Origin: Diplonema papillatum
Taxonomy: Eukaryota > Euglenozoa > Diplonemea > Diplonemida > Diplonemidae
Direction: 5' to 3'
DNA length: 64,000 nt
NCBI GenBank assembly: GCA_030068145.1
Contig: JAPJBO010000747.1
Span: forward strand, 1-64,000
Part shown: one piece after another, positions 21,658-32,955 of the stretch
Position numbering within the stretch: the first letter of the stretch is position 1
How the letters are laid out: each line of letters starts with the position of its first letter
The notes under the pieces: generated by a model
Told to the model about the DNA's origin: nothing
What the model saw: the letters and a program-made list of their open reading frames with translations, nothing else
Databases searched by the model: none
Position numbers and translations under genes: made by a program

Positions 21658-22659
21658 TTTGACCCCCCGGGGGGAAGTCCAACGAGATGGACTTCGTGGC
21701 GAGCTTCGTTTGCCGAACTACATGATAAGAAACGCGTTTTGATTAACTTGCAAAATGCGGCAGATGACACAGAGGCGAGACAGTGGTGTTCTTCTGTTCC
21801 TGCCTCACTCGAGCTTGTGAGCAGGCCCTTCTTTCTTGTCTTCTCACACGTGAAAAGCTTACTGACAGAAATTGACAAGGCTGTGAAAACACTTGAAGCA
21901 GACTGGTCACGCATTGGCTTCATTCTTCCTTGCATGCATCAGTTGAGGTGCCATATTGTGGAGCTAAAAAGCACTCTGGCACAAGGTCTCAAAGAGCTGA
22001 AAGTGTCCAATGCTGATGTCGCCGATCACAGCACCAGATTTGACACGATTGTTGAATCTATCGACACACGCAAGAAGCAGTACGAGGTGGACTGGGTCGT
22101 TGCTGCAACCATGCTCTCTCCGTTTGTCCACTGCCCAGGAGAGAAACACAAGGAACTGTTCGAAACCTTCACCAGTGGAAACACCATGACTATGTTGAGA
22201 TCAGGAACACAGAGGTATCTGAAGTGCAAATACAGTGAGGCTCAAGAACAGCGAAGAGCACTTGCCGAGCTTATTGAATTTGAAACAAGAAGCGGCATCT
22301 TTGACAATGACGGGTTGTGGGTTTTGGCTAACACAAAGCCACCCGAAGCATGGTGGGGGGCAATCCGAAGAATGCACCCACAGTCTCTTTTGGCACCTTT
22401 GGCCAAGAAGATAACCATGGTTGTACCTCACTCCTGCCAGTGTGAAAGAGTCTTCTCGGTAATGGGGTGGATGTCCAGTGGGAAGCGGTGCCGGCTCAAC
22501 TCTGACAAAGTGCACAAACTTGCGAGTGTGTACTACAACCTCTCAGGAAAGTACAAAAATCAGCAGCACACTGGTTGGTGGGACGCTGAAGATGACATTG
22601 AGCCGAAAGAAAAGCTCAAAGGTGCACGTCAGCCAATAGATTACACTCTACTCATGTAA
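21658..22659 (+). pseudogene. hAT transposase, C-terminal half
   Basis: The open frame runs from just after a stop at 21655 to TAA at 22659, about 333 codons. It opens with TRWTSWRASFAELHDKKRVL, resembling the T-R-W-S-W block in the hAT catalytic core. It ends with the hAT dimerisation domain: WWGAIRRMHPQ, PLAKKITMVVPHSCQCERVF, then SSGKRCRLNSDKVHKLASV. Upstream coding for the zinc-finger and first catalytic part is missing; a full hAT transposase is usually 600-800 residues. The retained half has no internal stop. It could be the source of hAT activity in this genome, but its end family is unknown; CAGGGTTCCCG at 21370 may be a left end, with no partner found. A domesticated host gene cannot be excluded. 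Confidence 0.85.
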
Positions 22660-23744
22660 AGGCGTGCACCAGTCTACTGAAAAGTGTTTAGGAATACCCT
22701 CCTCTTTCTACTTTGATCTTCTCGTTCACTGACTTCCACAGTTCAGGCATCATCGAAAAAGTTACTTCACTTTCTCCCTTGACTGACATTGGCAGTGGCT
22801 GGAAGAGTCTGCAGAATTATCAGGAGTTGCGCTGACTTGTAGAGCGGTAGCTGGGTGGCTTTGGTAGGCAGGATGTAGAAAGCTGGGTGTTTTAAGTGGT
22901 TTAGGTGGAGTGTAGCAAGGCTCGGTTGGGGTGTGCACCAGGATTTGGGATCACCAGGAGGGCCTTGTTTTTTTGTTTTTTTGTGTTTTTTTGTTTTTTT
23001 GTTTTTTTGCTGTTTTTTTGCTCCAGGATTTGTTTTTTTGCCTACATTGCCCCCCCCCCTCCCCCGCTCTGGCTCCCCCCAGATTCTGCCAGGTTGACCA
23101 GAAAATACAGGTCGGTTCCTTTCGGTACGCGACCTCGCCCCCCGTATCGGCAATCAGGAGAAATCGTTGCATTTTCGGAGGTTCGGCATATTGTGGTACT
23201 TGTCGTACTCGGCGGTTTTGTCCACTGGCACCCTGGCTCACCCAGCATTTTTCAGTTTCGGCAGTGCCGTGCTTGCTCTGGCAAGCAACAGTCGCTGGGT
23301 GGTGTCGTCACCGGACACTCCTGCGAGCTTTTGTTTCTTCGCCGCTCCTCGCCTGCTTGGCTGCTCTCGGCTTTGATGAGTCAATAGGCAGTCGGACCAC
23401 CCTTCCTTCTCCCGACGACAGCTTGTGTTAGCCCATTGAGCAAATCACCCAGGGGGTGGGTGGCTTCTTTTCGGCGGTTGCTTCTTTTTAGAGTGAGAGT
23501 TCGCTTGAGGACTTCTGGCGGCACCGAAGCCCTGTTTGGAGCGAGTGTTCGCTTGGCGGGGTTTTTGGCAGCAACCGTTGTGCGGGAAGATCGTCTTCGG
23601 GCTTCTTCTAAATTCGTGCTTCCCTAGCTGTGCCGCCCCCCGTGTACAACACAACTCCCAGGGTCGCTTTGGCCATGGTTCCTCGCGCGGTTTGTTTGCA
23701 AGCATTGGGTAGCCAGGCGACACCCACACGGTTCTGACCAGCCT
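22660..23744. other. Unassigned spacer
   Basis: No gene is recognised. A T-rich tract with TTTTTTTG units lies at 22965-23040. TTTTTAGAGTGAGAGTTCGC, a relative of motifs near repeat E, lies at about 23486. Confidence 0.5.
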
Positions 23745-23905
23745 CAGAAACGCGGTTGCTCTGTCAGTGAGCTTTTCTTGCAGCAGGGCGCGAGCTGCTA
23801 TCTCCGCATGCTCAGCTGCCGCGATCGACGCTTTGGCGGGGCCTTCAACTACGTACGTGTTGAGCGCACTACACCGCAAAAGCCACAGAGCGGAGCCCGC
23901 TTTTC
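23745..23905 (-). pseudogene. Detached copy of the SMYD-like gene's C-terminal exon
   Basis: About 160 bp encode LNTYVVEGPAKAS, AEHAEIAARALLQEK and TDRATAFLRL, closely matching residues in the exon at 43822-44434 and its tandem copy. The flanks are unrelated and no other SMYD exon is near. This is a gene fragment moved about 20 kb from its source. Confidence 0.8.
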
Positions 23906-24477
23906 CTTCACGAGCGGCGCAGCAGTGCAGGCGCGGACGCTTTTTTTGCGTTTCCGGCACAGTGTGCGCGCGATCAGCCGGCTTGCCGGATTAAATTTCG
24001 AGTATTCTTCTTACCGCAAACGCCACCTTTCGCTGTTGTTCCTGTCTGAGCACTCAAACTTTGAGTCAAAGCGCACGCGCCCGCTCTCCTCCTTCGTTCG
24101 CTGCGAGTACGCACGAGACTGACACGTGGTCAAAGTTTTCGCTTGTCCAGCTGAGTCAGCACGACTGACAACGCGGGATAAAGTCCATCAACCGAGAGCT
24201 GACTGAAGGTCAGGGTTTGAACAAGCGCGAAAATCAGCCGATTTTCAACAGTGTAAGCTTTGGCTTTGCCGCCCATGGAGCGGAATCAGCTTGGCGCACA
24301 AACCGGGCAAGTTGTGAATCAAGATGTCGCAAAACCGTCTGATCGGCACAGACCTTCCAAAAGTCAGCCGGCTGATTACAAGCCGGTCAGTTTTTCAAGA
24401 ATTTCTTTTTTGTATAAGCACCTGCTTTGAATGCTTGAGAAGACTGCCGGTTGCGAGATCAAAGGAGGTAAATGTGC
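23906..24477. other. Unassigned spacer
   Basis: No gene, RNA or repeat is recognised. Confidence 0.5.
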
Positions 24478-24612
24478 TGTAGCCCACACGAAACACAGGT
24501 AAACCTGGGTTTAGTGGCGGGCGTAAGCGTTCAACAAAAAAGAACCACTTTGTAGTTGTCCTCTAGCCTCCTTCGAAACGAGCACAAGGCAGTCCCTCGA
24601 GTATTTCCGGCT
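24478..24612 (-). repeat. Dispersed repeat G, copy 2 (inverted)
   Basis: It matches 7820-7960 inverted: AGCCCACACGAAACACAGGT, GGCGTAAGCGTTCAAC and CAGTCCCTCGAGTATTTCC occur in order. Confidence 0.75.
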
Positions 24613-25119
24613 GAAATCAGCCGCTTTTTTCCTTAGCGCGAACACTGTTCCGACACAGTTTGCGCGCTATCGGCTTGCCGGGCTTTTTTTGTTTGCCAAC
24701 GTTCCCACACTGTGCTGCCGCAGTGGGTGGAAGAATGCAACGAATTCTCGTGATGCTAGATACAGGAGTTCGGTCAAGGCTGCGCAAAGCTGGAATCGAG
24801 GGGGGTGAGTGTTGTGTTGAACATTGCACGCATTTCGTGTTCGCTGCTGACTTCTACTGAAGCGACATCCAAGTTCGACATCGATCTGGAATCAGGTCGA
24901 TCATGAAGACAGGTGCCGACACGAGAGTGGTGCAGGGGTGTGTGCGGCTTCAGCGGGACCGCGACAGATTCTGCTGAAGATTCTTGCATTTCATTCGAGA
25001 CTGGAGGTCCTATGAACATGCAATGTGAATAGCCTCTATTCGAGCCAACCCGGCTTTTCTTCATGAAAAAAGTGTATTGTTTTTGGAAAGAGCCGGGCAA
25101 GCTTTTTTTTTTCCTCGCA
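24613..25119. other. Unassigned spacer
   Basis: No gene is recognised. Confidence 0.5.
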
Positions 25120-25124
25120 GAAGG

Positions 25125-25815
25125 TATGCGGGTGGCAAAGTGACCGGGCGCCGGCCTTCAGGCAGGTGAGTCCGGGTTCGAACCCCGCCCATGACATTTT
25201 TCCGGTCGAAGATTGTTTTCGAGGTTTGTTGCGTTTCGGGGTCAAATGTGCCCGAAAATTGCGTTCTTGGCGGGTTTCTCAGTATCTCGCGGTATTTGGG
25301 TCACCCCGGGAAACGGAGTCGGGCGGCCGAGCTTGCCATCACAGGCCAAACTTGCTACGAGAACCGAACTTTGCTTCACCAGAACTCAGCTTCGTGCGAA
25401 CTTTGCTTCGTCCGAACTCAGCTGCGCCCGTACCAGAATTTAGCATCGCCCGAACTTTGCTTCGCCAGAACTTAACTTCGCCCGAGCGTTGCTTCGCCCG
25501 AACTCAGTCCGCCCGAACTTTTGCTTCGCCGGGGGGCGGCGGGGGGGGCGCCCACCCGGGTACCAGCGCCAAACTTTTCCCGCACTCGGTGGGTCCGGGG
25601 GGGGTGTCCCCCCGGGTACGAGCACCGACCTTGGCTTCACCCGGACTTTACACCCTGGCCGAACTTCGCTTCGTGCCCGAACTGTTTTTTAGTATTAGCG
25701 CAGCCTGAGCGCTTAGCAACGCCCGAACTAAGCATCACTCGAACTTAGCTTCACCAGCATTGCCCGAACTTAGCTTCGCCCGAACTTTACTGTTCCCCGA
25801 ACTTTAACTGCTGCC
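25125..25815 (+). mobile_element. SINE-satellite composite element, copy 1
   Basis: A tRNA-like head carries a pol III A box (TGGCAAAGTGACC, from 25133) and B box (GGTTCGAACC, 25175-25184). A body of about 130 bp follows (TTTTCCGGTCGA, AATGTGCCCGAAAA, TTTGGGTCACC). Next is an array of GAACTTTGCTTCGCCC units (25355-25800), and the element ends with GAACTTTAACTGCTGCC. Copy 2 at 38277-42065 has the same parts in the same order on the other strand. The tRNA-like arms do not pair well enough for a working tRNA gene. Confidence 0.82.
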
Positions 25816-28476
25816 TCCAGTCTCGCCACGCGCCGGCCTTAGCCGAGCGCACGTACTTTCTTTCTGTGCTGTTTTCTTGTGCTGAATCATAAAAAAAGGA
25901 GAGAGAGAGGACGAGTTGGAGTGCAGGGACCATCTCTCCGAGGAGTGAGCCGAGTTGCCTCGCATCTGACCTTTAAAACACGGCTGAGTCACGCATGCTC
26001 TTGACAGACGCTTGCGTCCGACATTTCGCACGCGCGTCGCAGTCTTGGGATGGACAAGGGGGTTTCCTCGGACTCGGAGGAGCTTCGGTACTTCACCGCC
26101 CCGTACTGTCCCAGGTCCAGCCTGCAGAATTCTGCAGAACTATGCGTCGGCACTGAATGTGAAGTGGAGAAGATTTCTGCTAAACAGTAGGTGGATCACC
26201 CCAGAAGATATCCTTTAAGCTCTGCGTAAACTTGAGGGTGTTGGATACACGGCTAATAGTATCTAGGTTGCGGGTTTTTTCGTGGTTGGTATCTAAGTTT
26301 GGGTTAGCGTTCTTTTTTTTTTTTTTTTTTCTCCCCGACGATCAGGTTATTAGCTTCATTTTGCCTCAGCTTTCCATATTCCGTCTCAATGGCCAAGTTT
26401 CTTTTCCCGCTCTGAGACCGAGAAGCTTTTGTTTAGGTTGCATGAAACTCCCAAAGGTGGGGGGTCCGGGGGGGTCCGCCCCCCCGGCGAACGGTACGGT
26501 ACATTCAGGTGAAAAAAGAGTTGCACTTCTCAGTCCGTTTGTCGCGTTAAACATGTTGACCAACATACTGGAGCCCACCTGTGTGACCGGCGCGGCTCCT
26601 TCAGGTGCACATTCCTGAAGGCAACAATCCATTCCCAATTCATCCACCACTCGGATACTGCGTGCTGGTAAATCATTCGTACGAGTAGAATGCAGACACG
26701 GAAATAGAGGCACTTGCGTCGACTCAGAAAGAATCTGGGCTGCTTTGGCGGTCGGGCGAGTTAGGGGCTGGGCATCGCCGGGCATGGTGGCTGGCTGGCA
26801 GAAGTTTGGGGCTGTCGCGGGGGCTGAGCCGAGTGCGAAAGTCGAGGCTCAGGCCCAGCCGACCGCCAGCCAGCTTCCTGGCACAGCGGCCTAGCCCACG
26901 CCTCCACCGGAACCCCACGACTGTTTTCATCGAAGGTCGTTTTTTTTGCACTTATCCAGCTGACGGAATTTGGAATGGGAAGCTAATGCCCTGCCGCATC
27001 CCGAAGGTAGTTGATTCCATTGCGCAGGGTCCCTCTACCAGCGGGATTGGTTTTTCTCTTCAATATGGGGGGCGTTTTTTGTGTTTCCGATCGTCCGGTG
27101 TGGGACGTACAGATTGGTATCTGTCGACCTTCTGTTTTGTAAGGTTCGGCAGGTCATTTTGTTTTGGCAGATTTCTTCTTCACAGCCGGGGTATTTTCCA
27201 CATTCTCTCTTATATTCCTAGTTGGTTTCCCTACATTCCTAGCGTTATTTTATTCCTGTTTGAGATGCACGATGGCCCTTCCCTTTAATCCCCCCTAATC
27301 AGGTGGGATGGTGAAGACTTTTCCAACTCAAGGAATGCAGCGATAATTAGACCTTTTCTCTTTGTTAGCGTTAGTTGTGGATTAGAAGGGGACTTTCTAA
27401 GAGGCTAATTTTTTGATTATTTTGTTGGTTCTTCTTTTCCTGTCGGCATTTTGTTGGCATTTGATGCCTTTTGGCCGCCGGGGCGTTGTTTTTGGTGCTG
27501 GTGACTTCTGGCCGCCGGGGGCGGGACTAATATGAGTTATTTCCCGTCGTATAGCCTACTTGTTTGCAGTGGTTAACCAAAGTCGGAGTCGGCGGTGTTT
27601 AATTCTTCAGTTTTGGTTTCCGCGATCGCCACACGTTTGGATTATTTGATGCCGGCGCCCTAACTTGGCCCTGCAGGAGGCAGTGGTTACAGATGTGACT
27701 CGCCACGAATGCCTGCGGCAACGCTGTCGCCAACGAGAGTTCGACGCAAAGTTTCACCTGGAATGACCCACGTTACTGTCGTCGTCTGCCCAGCTGTTGT
27801 AACAGCGCCTTGCATACGCCTCCTCTGCTTCAGCTCCACAGAGTCAATTTTTAGCCTTATATTCTTGAGTTAACAATGCATTGTTGGTACTAAAAAATAG
27901 TAGTTGGCAGCGTACTACATGAAACTTACCAAAGCAGGTGAGTTCCGCTAGTTATCTGATTCTGCAGACTGTTTTTATCGGATTCTGCACTGGTTCCGCT
28001 AACTTCAACTTCGGCCACGATTGACATGATTATAAGCCTCGCGAAAGGGCCTGCTCTACCAGAAGCGGTTTAGTGCCTGACGCAAGCAGGGCACTCCGCT
28101 GTTCTTTTTCGCTCCTTGTAGTGTCGCAATCAAACATCCATGCAATTGACGCAAGCGGGGCGTCGAAGTCCGTTGCTCGTTTCGCTCTTTCGCCTTTGGC
28201 TGCGTTCTTGGCGACTTCCCAAGAACCGGTTTTCTACCGGGGGTCTGGATCGTACCAGAATACCCTGGTTTCCTGGCCTGGTCTGGTGACCAGGTCACCG
28301 TCCCCAAGCTGCGGTACCTTGTCTTTTTGCCATACAGCAAACGGACGGACCCTCGCCACCCAGAGATGGTGGGTTCCGATAAGGCAGGGTCTAGTCCGTT
28401 TTGGAGTAGTTGCATGGACTCGGAAACCGATAATATTCTTTCCTTCTCATTCATCAATTCTTTCATTTTTCTTTTT
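25816..28476. other. Unassigned 2.7-kb region
   Basis: No gene is recognised in any frame. Notable only are a T-tract at 26312-26330, G-rich patches near 26460, and a paired GACGCAAGC.GGGC word near 28078 and 28148. Confidence 0.5.
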
Positions 28477-28647
28477 AGCGTTTATTGTGGTTTAGAGGTT
28501 CGGTGTTTTAGGGTCTCCGGTTGACCATTGAGGCTGTGAGGCGGGTGGTATGTGGGTAGTAGGTATGCTTAAATACGGCTAGCCATGTTTGTAAGTGTTG
28601 CGACCGACACCAAGAAGAAATTCGCTTTGAATTTAGTCTTGGGCCCC
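28477..28647 (+). repeat. Dispersed repeat E, copy 1
   Basis: A block of 171 bp from AGCGTTTATTGTGGTTTAGA to TTTAGTCTTGGGCCCC, including GGGTCTCCGGTTGACC. It is nearly repeated in the same orientation at 32956-33135; the first 110 bp also occur at 53484-53593. The first two copies flank the reverse transcriptase/deubiquitinase element. It contains no ORF. Confidence 0.85.
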
Positions 28648-28870
28648 CCACGCGCATGCATGTTGAGCAGGGGTTGCCATGCAGCTCGTATCGGTCTGTA
28701 ATATGCGTTCTTACTTCCTTTGGGTTGAGGAGGACGTGCGGTGGGAGGGTCGGGTAGTAGAAAGAGAAGGTGAAGGGCTAAAAAAAAAATATTTCTTTTT
28801 GCGTAAGTGGCGACTGCTTGTTGTCCTCCGCAGTTAAGGTACTCTGAATACACTCTGGCATCGTGGCTGG

Positions 28871-30232
28871 TTATCTGGTCGTAGCTCCTGGTTTGCGGTG
28901 TTTAGTTTTGCACCACGGTTTGTGGTGTCGTAGGCTTGTAAATTGTGGTTTGTTCGGAGTCTGTCCGTCGCTGTGACAGTACGGGCAAATCTCCCTTTTG
29001 CCTGCTGAGCTTGCAGGCGTGGTGCTGTGGCGTGGTGGTGTGCGTCGTAGTTTCTTCTTGCAAAAACGCAGGTGGATGCTCAGGCCGTGAATGCCTTTTA
29101 TTGCAGTGCCAGTTTTCGTCGTTCGTGTGTGGCAGTTCGGACATTGGAGTGCCTCCGTGTCGGGCGTGTGGCCCGGAGTAGGCTCTAGGCCACGCATTTC
29201 TTCGAGAATTTGTTGGGTTGGCGTGGCAGTGCCGCTGCTCTTGTCGGATGATGGGACGTCGGTGGTGGATTGAGAGCTGCGTTGTGCGGTTTCGTTCCCC
29301 GTGCGCGTTGGGGCCTGAAGTGCGGCGTGCGGTGTTGAGTTTGTCATTGCGTCGTCGTCGAGGTGGCAGGGAACCGGTTCGTGTACAGGTTCTGTTGGGT
29401 CAAACGTATAGAAGAGTACATTCGTACTCTGGTCGGTGTAGCCGCGATTGGCTGAATGCGTGACGTTGGCGTTGTCGAAGTGTGTCCATCTTGCGTCATT
29501 GTATGGGGTATCGTTTAACACGTGTACAGTGTAGTGTCCTGCGTTGTCTCGTCCTGCGTGGGCAACAACTGCTCTGAGCTTCAGCGGTTGTGCCTGGTTA
29601 GGCACCAGCAGCGTTTGGTCAGCTGCAACCGCTTGGCGATTCTCCCTTGTGTGCTGATTACGTGTTATGCGTAGAACGAGGCTTCCTTGTATCCTGCTGA
29701 TGCCGTGTTGCATGGTCGTCTTATTGGAGGTTCCGCACTCGCATCTGTACGTGTCCGGTTTGTGTGGGGCACAGTGGAAGTCCAGGCATCCTTGTACCGT
29801 GCTTGCAACAGGGGCGATGACAGCCATGTCGTTCCAGTGACCGTTCGTGTTGTTGTGCTTGCATTTGGCACAACGCGTTGTCGTCGAGTACCAGTGTCGT
29901 ATGGCGTCGAAGTTGTCAGACTCGCCTGGTTGACAGCATGTGTGTTCTGCGTTTTCGTCTACGATTGACGCGAGTACCACCCTCATTGCTTCCTCAAAGT
30001 CGTGTTGTTGGCCCGCTTCGAAGGGATGTTTCAGGTTCTGGTGCAGTCTAACGACGGTGTCCGGTGTTCTTATCCGCTGTGTCCAGTCGTACGCAGCCAA
30101 AGTGCATTCCCCTGTTCTGTGTGCTGCACATGTGACGTATTTCGATATCTGTTCGGCGAGGTTGGTGGCCGAGATCACGTTAAGTACCGCTTGTAAATAG
30201 CATGTATTTACAGCTGACAGGGTTTGCCGCAT
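28871..30232 (-). CDS. USP-family (C19) deubiquitinase with zinc fingers, in a retroelement
   Basis: The 453-residue ORF has the ubiquitin-specific protease boxes. The Cys box is NTCYLQAVLN with nucleophile Cys11. QQHDFEEAMRVVLAS (75-89) is the usual Q-D region. A CxxC pair (121-124) with C164/C166 resembles the USP zinc ribbon. The His box AVVAHAGRDNAGHYTVHV has His233, then WTHFDNANV (Asp253/Asn254) and NVLFYTF. After a Ser/Thr-rich linker come two C2HC fingers: C364, C367, H387, C391, and C416, C419, H436 or H437, C441. Family knowledge says such enzymes cut ubiquitin from proteins; the fingers suggest nucleic-acid binding. At about 270 residues the protease is small for a USP. Its start overlaps the end of the RT ORF by 25 bases in another frame, so the two look like parts of one element. 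A captured host gene is the alternative. Confidence 0.82.
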   Translation of the reverse strand: MRQTLSAVNTCYLQAVLNVISATNLAEQISKYVTCAAHRTGECTLAAYDWTQRIRTPDTVVRLHQNLKHPFEAGQQHDFEEAMRVVLASIVDENAEHTCCQPGESDNFDAIRHWYSTTTRCAKCKHNNTNGHWNDMAVIAPVASTVQGCLDFHCAPHKPDTYRCECGTSNKTTMQHGISRIQGSLVLRITRNQHTRENRQAVAADQTLLVPNQAQPLKLRAVVAHAGRDNAGHYTVHVLNDTPYNDARWTHFDNANVTHSANRGYTDQSTNVLFYTFDPTEPVHEPVPCHLDDDAMTNSTPHAALQAPTRTGNETAQRSSQSTTDVPSSDKSSGTATPTQQILEEMRGLEPTPGHTPDTEALQCPNCHTRTTKTGTAIKGIHGLSIHLRFCKKKLRRTPPRHSTTPASSAGKREICPYCHSDGQTPNKPQFTSLRHHKPWCKTKHRKPGATTR

Positions 30233-31368
30233 CGTGGTCTTGGGTTCCTTGTTCTGGTAGTTACTCTGTTGGCGGCGAAGGCGGCGATTGCTGCGGCGAC
30301 GGTGATTGGAGCGACGATGCTTGTAACTCGTTCGGCGACTGTAAGCGGTCTAGGCGGTTGCAAGCGGGAAGACGGTTCGCTGGCTAGGTCTAGAGGGATG
30401 AAGTTCGCCGGTTTGTGTTTTCCTGCGTACTCGGGTTCGTCGATACGCTGTTTTCCGGCTTTGTGTCTGGCAATCGAGAACCCGAGGAACGGCTTGAGTT
30501 GATTCAGCAACCGTGGCAGGTTTGCGAACTCTTCAGTCAGCCAAGCGTTCCAAGGTGCGTACAGGATACGCGGGTTGTGCCCTCTCTCGATCATGGAGTA
30601 CACGCTCCTTTGAATCTCCACGCGCAAGTCTTGCCAGTGGTTGGTCTGTCGTATCGCTCTGATGAGAGCGCCTTTGAAAATTCCACTGGCTTGCGACTTG
30701 GGGGCTGTGGAGAGCTCGTGGGTGTAGCGTGTTCCGTAGTTCTTTGGCTGGATGGAAAGGCGTATGTGGGGTGCATGGGGTGGGTCAGGTCGTTCTACTC
30801 GTATGCGTACTCCGAGAAAAACGACGTCGTCGTGTGCCGTTGTGGTGTTCTTGTAGCGCATATGGTAAAGGTGTTGAGGTGGAGGTGTCGTCCCCCAGTT
30901 GAGGAAGTCATCGATGAAGCGGAGCGTATGCGCGTGTGCTTTCGCCTCTTCGATCTTGCCTTCTTCTACGAGCTTGTCAATGTAGGCTTTTTCAATCCGG
31001 TAACAGAACAGATTCGCAATGTCAGAGCTCGCGTTACCTCCCATGGGAATGCCGTCAACCTGCCTGTAAACGTTGTCACCCTGAGCGATGAAACTGTTGT
31101 TGACGATCATAGTTAGCAGTTCTTTGATCTGTGTTTGATCTTTTTGTTCGTCGACTTCACTTTCTTTCAGCAACGCTTCCTTCGAGTTGTGCCCCAGATT
31201 TGGTGTAGCCTTCGTACCTTTTTCGAAAGATGTCGAAGCGATGGATGGCACCCAAACCTGCCAACGAACAAGACTTGGTCGGCAAGCATGGGTGCCAGCA
31301 CCCGGTAATTCCGGCACCAATAAGAATAGGTTTTGTGAGTCTGGGAGCGTGTTTGCACGCTTTCCCAA
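30208..31368 (-). CDS. Reverse transcriptase of uncertain retroelement family
   Basis: The ORF of 386 residues carries RT core motifs: YRQVDGIPMGGNASSDIANL (101-120), the B motif with GIPMG, and LRFIDDFLNWG (149-159), the catalytic C motif with FIDD. After these come VVFLGVRIRV and a segment (NHWQDLRVEIQRSVYSMIERGH) similar to the thumb of the large animal and protist RT group spelled GIPMGTNCAPL...YIDD, which some would place near Penelope-like elements. The fingers region upstream is not recognisable as a complete domain. The last 40 residues include a hydrophobic stretch (VAPITVAAAIAAFAANR). I see no integrase, RNase H or GIY-YIG domain. The deubiquitinase ORF follows directly on the same strand. 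Confidence 0.75.
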   Translation of the reverse strand: MGKRANTLPDSQNLFLLVPELPGAGTHACRPSLVRWQVWVPSIASTSFEKGTKATPNLGHNSKEALLKESEVDEQKDQTQIKELLTMIVNNSFIAQGDNVYRQVDGIPMGGNASSDIANLFCYRIEKAYIDKLVEEGKIEEAKAHAHTLRFIDDFLNWGTTPPPQHLYHMRYKNTTTAHDDVVFLGVRIRVERPDPPHAPHIRLSIQPKNYGTRYTHELSTAPKSQASGIFKGALIRAIRQTNHWQDLRVEIQRSVYSMIERGHNPRILYAPWNAWLTEEFANLPRLLNQLKPFLGFSIARHKAGKQRIDEPEYAGKHKPANFIPLDLASEPSSRLQPPRPLTVAERVTSIVAPITVAAAIAAFAANRVTTRTRNPRPRCGKPCQL

Positions 31369-31399
31369 AACGGTTCCAAAACTCGACGTGAGAGCAGGG

Positions 31400-31880
31400 T
31401 TGTTCTCGTAATGCTGGACAAATAAAAGAAGCTCCTGGAACGTAGATGCGCGAATGAATAACGATTTTCACGTCTCCATTTTTTTTTTTCCCCCTGACGA
31501 CAGCAAGCCCCACCCAGGGGTGGTTTCTTCCTGCTGGGTCTCTACCGTACGGAAGTTAGCCACGATAGCCGCGATACGTTGTGGTAAATGCTGCGGCTAT
31601 TCTGGCCACATCGTGAGAAAAGTTGTGCACCACACCCTGTGCTCAATTGACCAAGCTAACACCCTGATCCCGAATCCGTGTCATAGTATACAGAAGACGA
31701 GGGCATTCGATGACAAAAAGACAGGCGCTTCGTTTTGTTTGGTGCCGTTTTCCCACTTGTATTTACCCTGTGTGTATTCAGGTAAGGAATTCTGATCAAC
31801 CACCAAAACACGCTGCCTACGTCTTTTTAGCCTGCACAATACATCGAAGGGCAACCCACAAGATGTTTTAGGGGGGCGTC
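31400..31880. other. Unassigned spacer
   Basis: No gene is recognised. It may include the 5' leader of the retroelement. Confidence 0.45.
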
Positions 31881-32095
31881 CACTGGATTGCAAACTGGAT
31901 TTGCGGATGTGGCACACCGGGTGCATCCACACCCGAAAATCGGGTGGGTGCTACAACCAAAACACGTGTAAATCCACACCCGAAAAGCGGGTGTGACACC
32001 CGCTTTTTTAACCCCAGCCTTATAACCCCAGCTTCTGAGGTTGGACTACACGGTGTGCTCCAGTATTGGATGGGGGAGTTAAACTGTGCGGTTCA
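31880..32095 (+). repeat. Dispersed repeat D, copy 2
   Basis: It contains ACTGGATTTGCGGATGTGGC, hairpin words CACCCGAAAAGCGGGTGTGA and ACACCCGC, then CAGCTTCTGAGGTTGGACTA and CACGGTGTGCTCCAGTATTG. Related copies are at 3535-3640 (inverted) and 47070-47190. Confidence 0.75.
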
Positions 32096-32955
32096 TTTCA
32101 TCTCGTTTATCCGGCCATCCGGCCAAAGTGGCTGATCCCTAACAAGAGCGCAGCCCCCCCCCCCGGGGGGGGCCCCCCCTGCAGCTGCAGGGTTTCGCTT
32201 GGCAATGCGGTGGACCCTTTTTCCCCCTTCAGTTTCCGTTGTGTCTCGCACCGGTTGATCTATTCCGGCCTGTTTATTTTTTCCGCGCTGCGTTGTTAAT
32301 TAGCCTTCACATTACATCGTGGGGTAATCTATAATGAGTCTCCGGCGTCGGGTGAGAGAAGGAGGAGAGGAAGAATGCAGAACCCGAAGATTCCTAAGTG
32401 AACGCGGCCGTATTGGGAGACGACCGCGTGTGCGAAGGTGCCATGGTATATGGCTTAAAGCAGTGCTCAACTTTTCCAAATTTACCGTACTACTAACCGT
32501 GACAAAGTGGTCAGAATAGCCACAATTCACCCACAATACCTTGTAGCCATTGACATAGTTTTGTGGCCAGAATTTTTTTCCCTTGTGGCCATTGAAAATG
32601 GGCAGTAATCAAAAATGCCACCGTGTGAATCTATTCCGTCGACACGAACTTTTCACACGCAACATGCTACAAGGGTCCCCAATTCCACCGAGACATGGGG
32701 AAAATATTCTAGCCACAATGCCTTGTGGGAAAGTTGCGGGTGCACAGTACTGCTTAAATTTTTACTTTTACTAACGTTAAAGAACTCAATGCTTGAAATG
32801 GGTAGCCGAGTTTCGCCAGTCTTCGGGGGACTGGATACACGGTGAAGCCCAGCCTCTGCTGACCACGTGAAACACGTTCCCAGTGAAAGTTTGCTTGTGC
32901 GCGTGTGTAACTCCCGGTCACAAGAACACGATATGCGGTCGGCCATCTCCTTTTC
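32096..32955. other. Unassigned spacer
   Basis: No gene is recognised. CCCCCCCCCCGGGGGGGGCC near 32155 is a strong GC hairpin. Confidence 0.5.

Larger units (their letters stand above)
28871..31368 (-). mobile_element. RT plus deubiquitinase retroelement, coding region
   Basis: Two overlapping minus-strand ORFs, RT then USP-type protease, behave as one coding unit of about 2.5 kb. Same-strand copies of repeat E lie at 28477-28647 and 32956-33135, about 0.2 kb beyond one side and 1.6 kb beyond the other. They may be terminal repeats of the element, but this is not proven. The family is not one I can name, and the element does not look whole at its 5' side. Confidence 0.6.

Noticed and set aside
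25125-25200. tRNA gene
   Set aside because: A and B boxes are good, but the acceptor arms do not pair and the sequence runs on into a body shared with the second copy; it is a SINE head.
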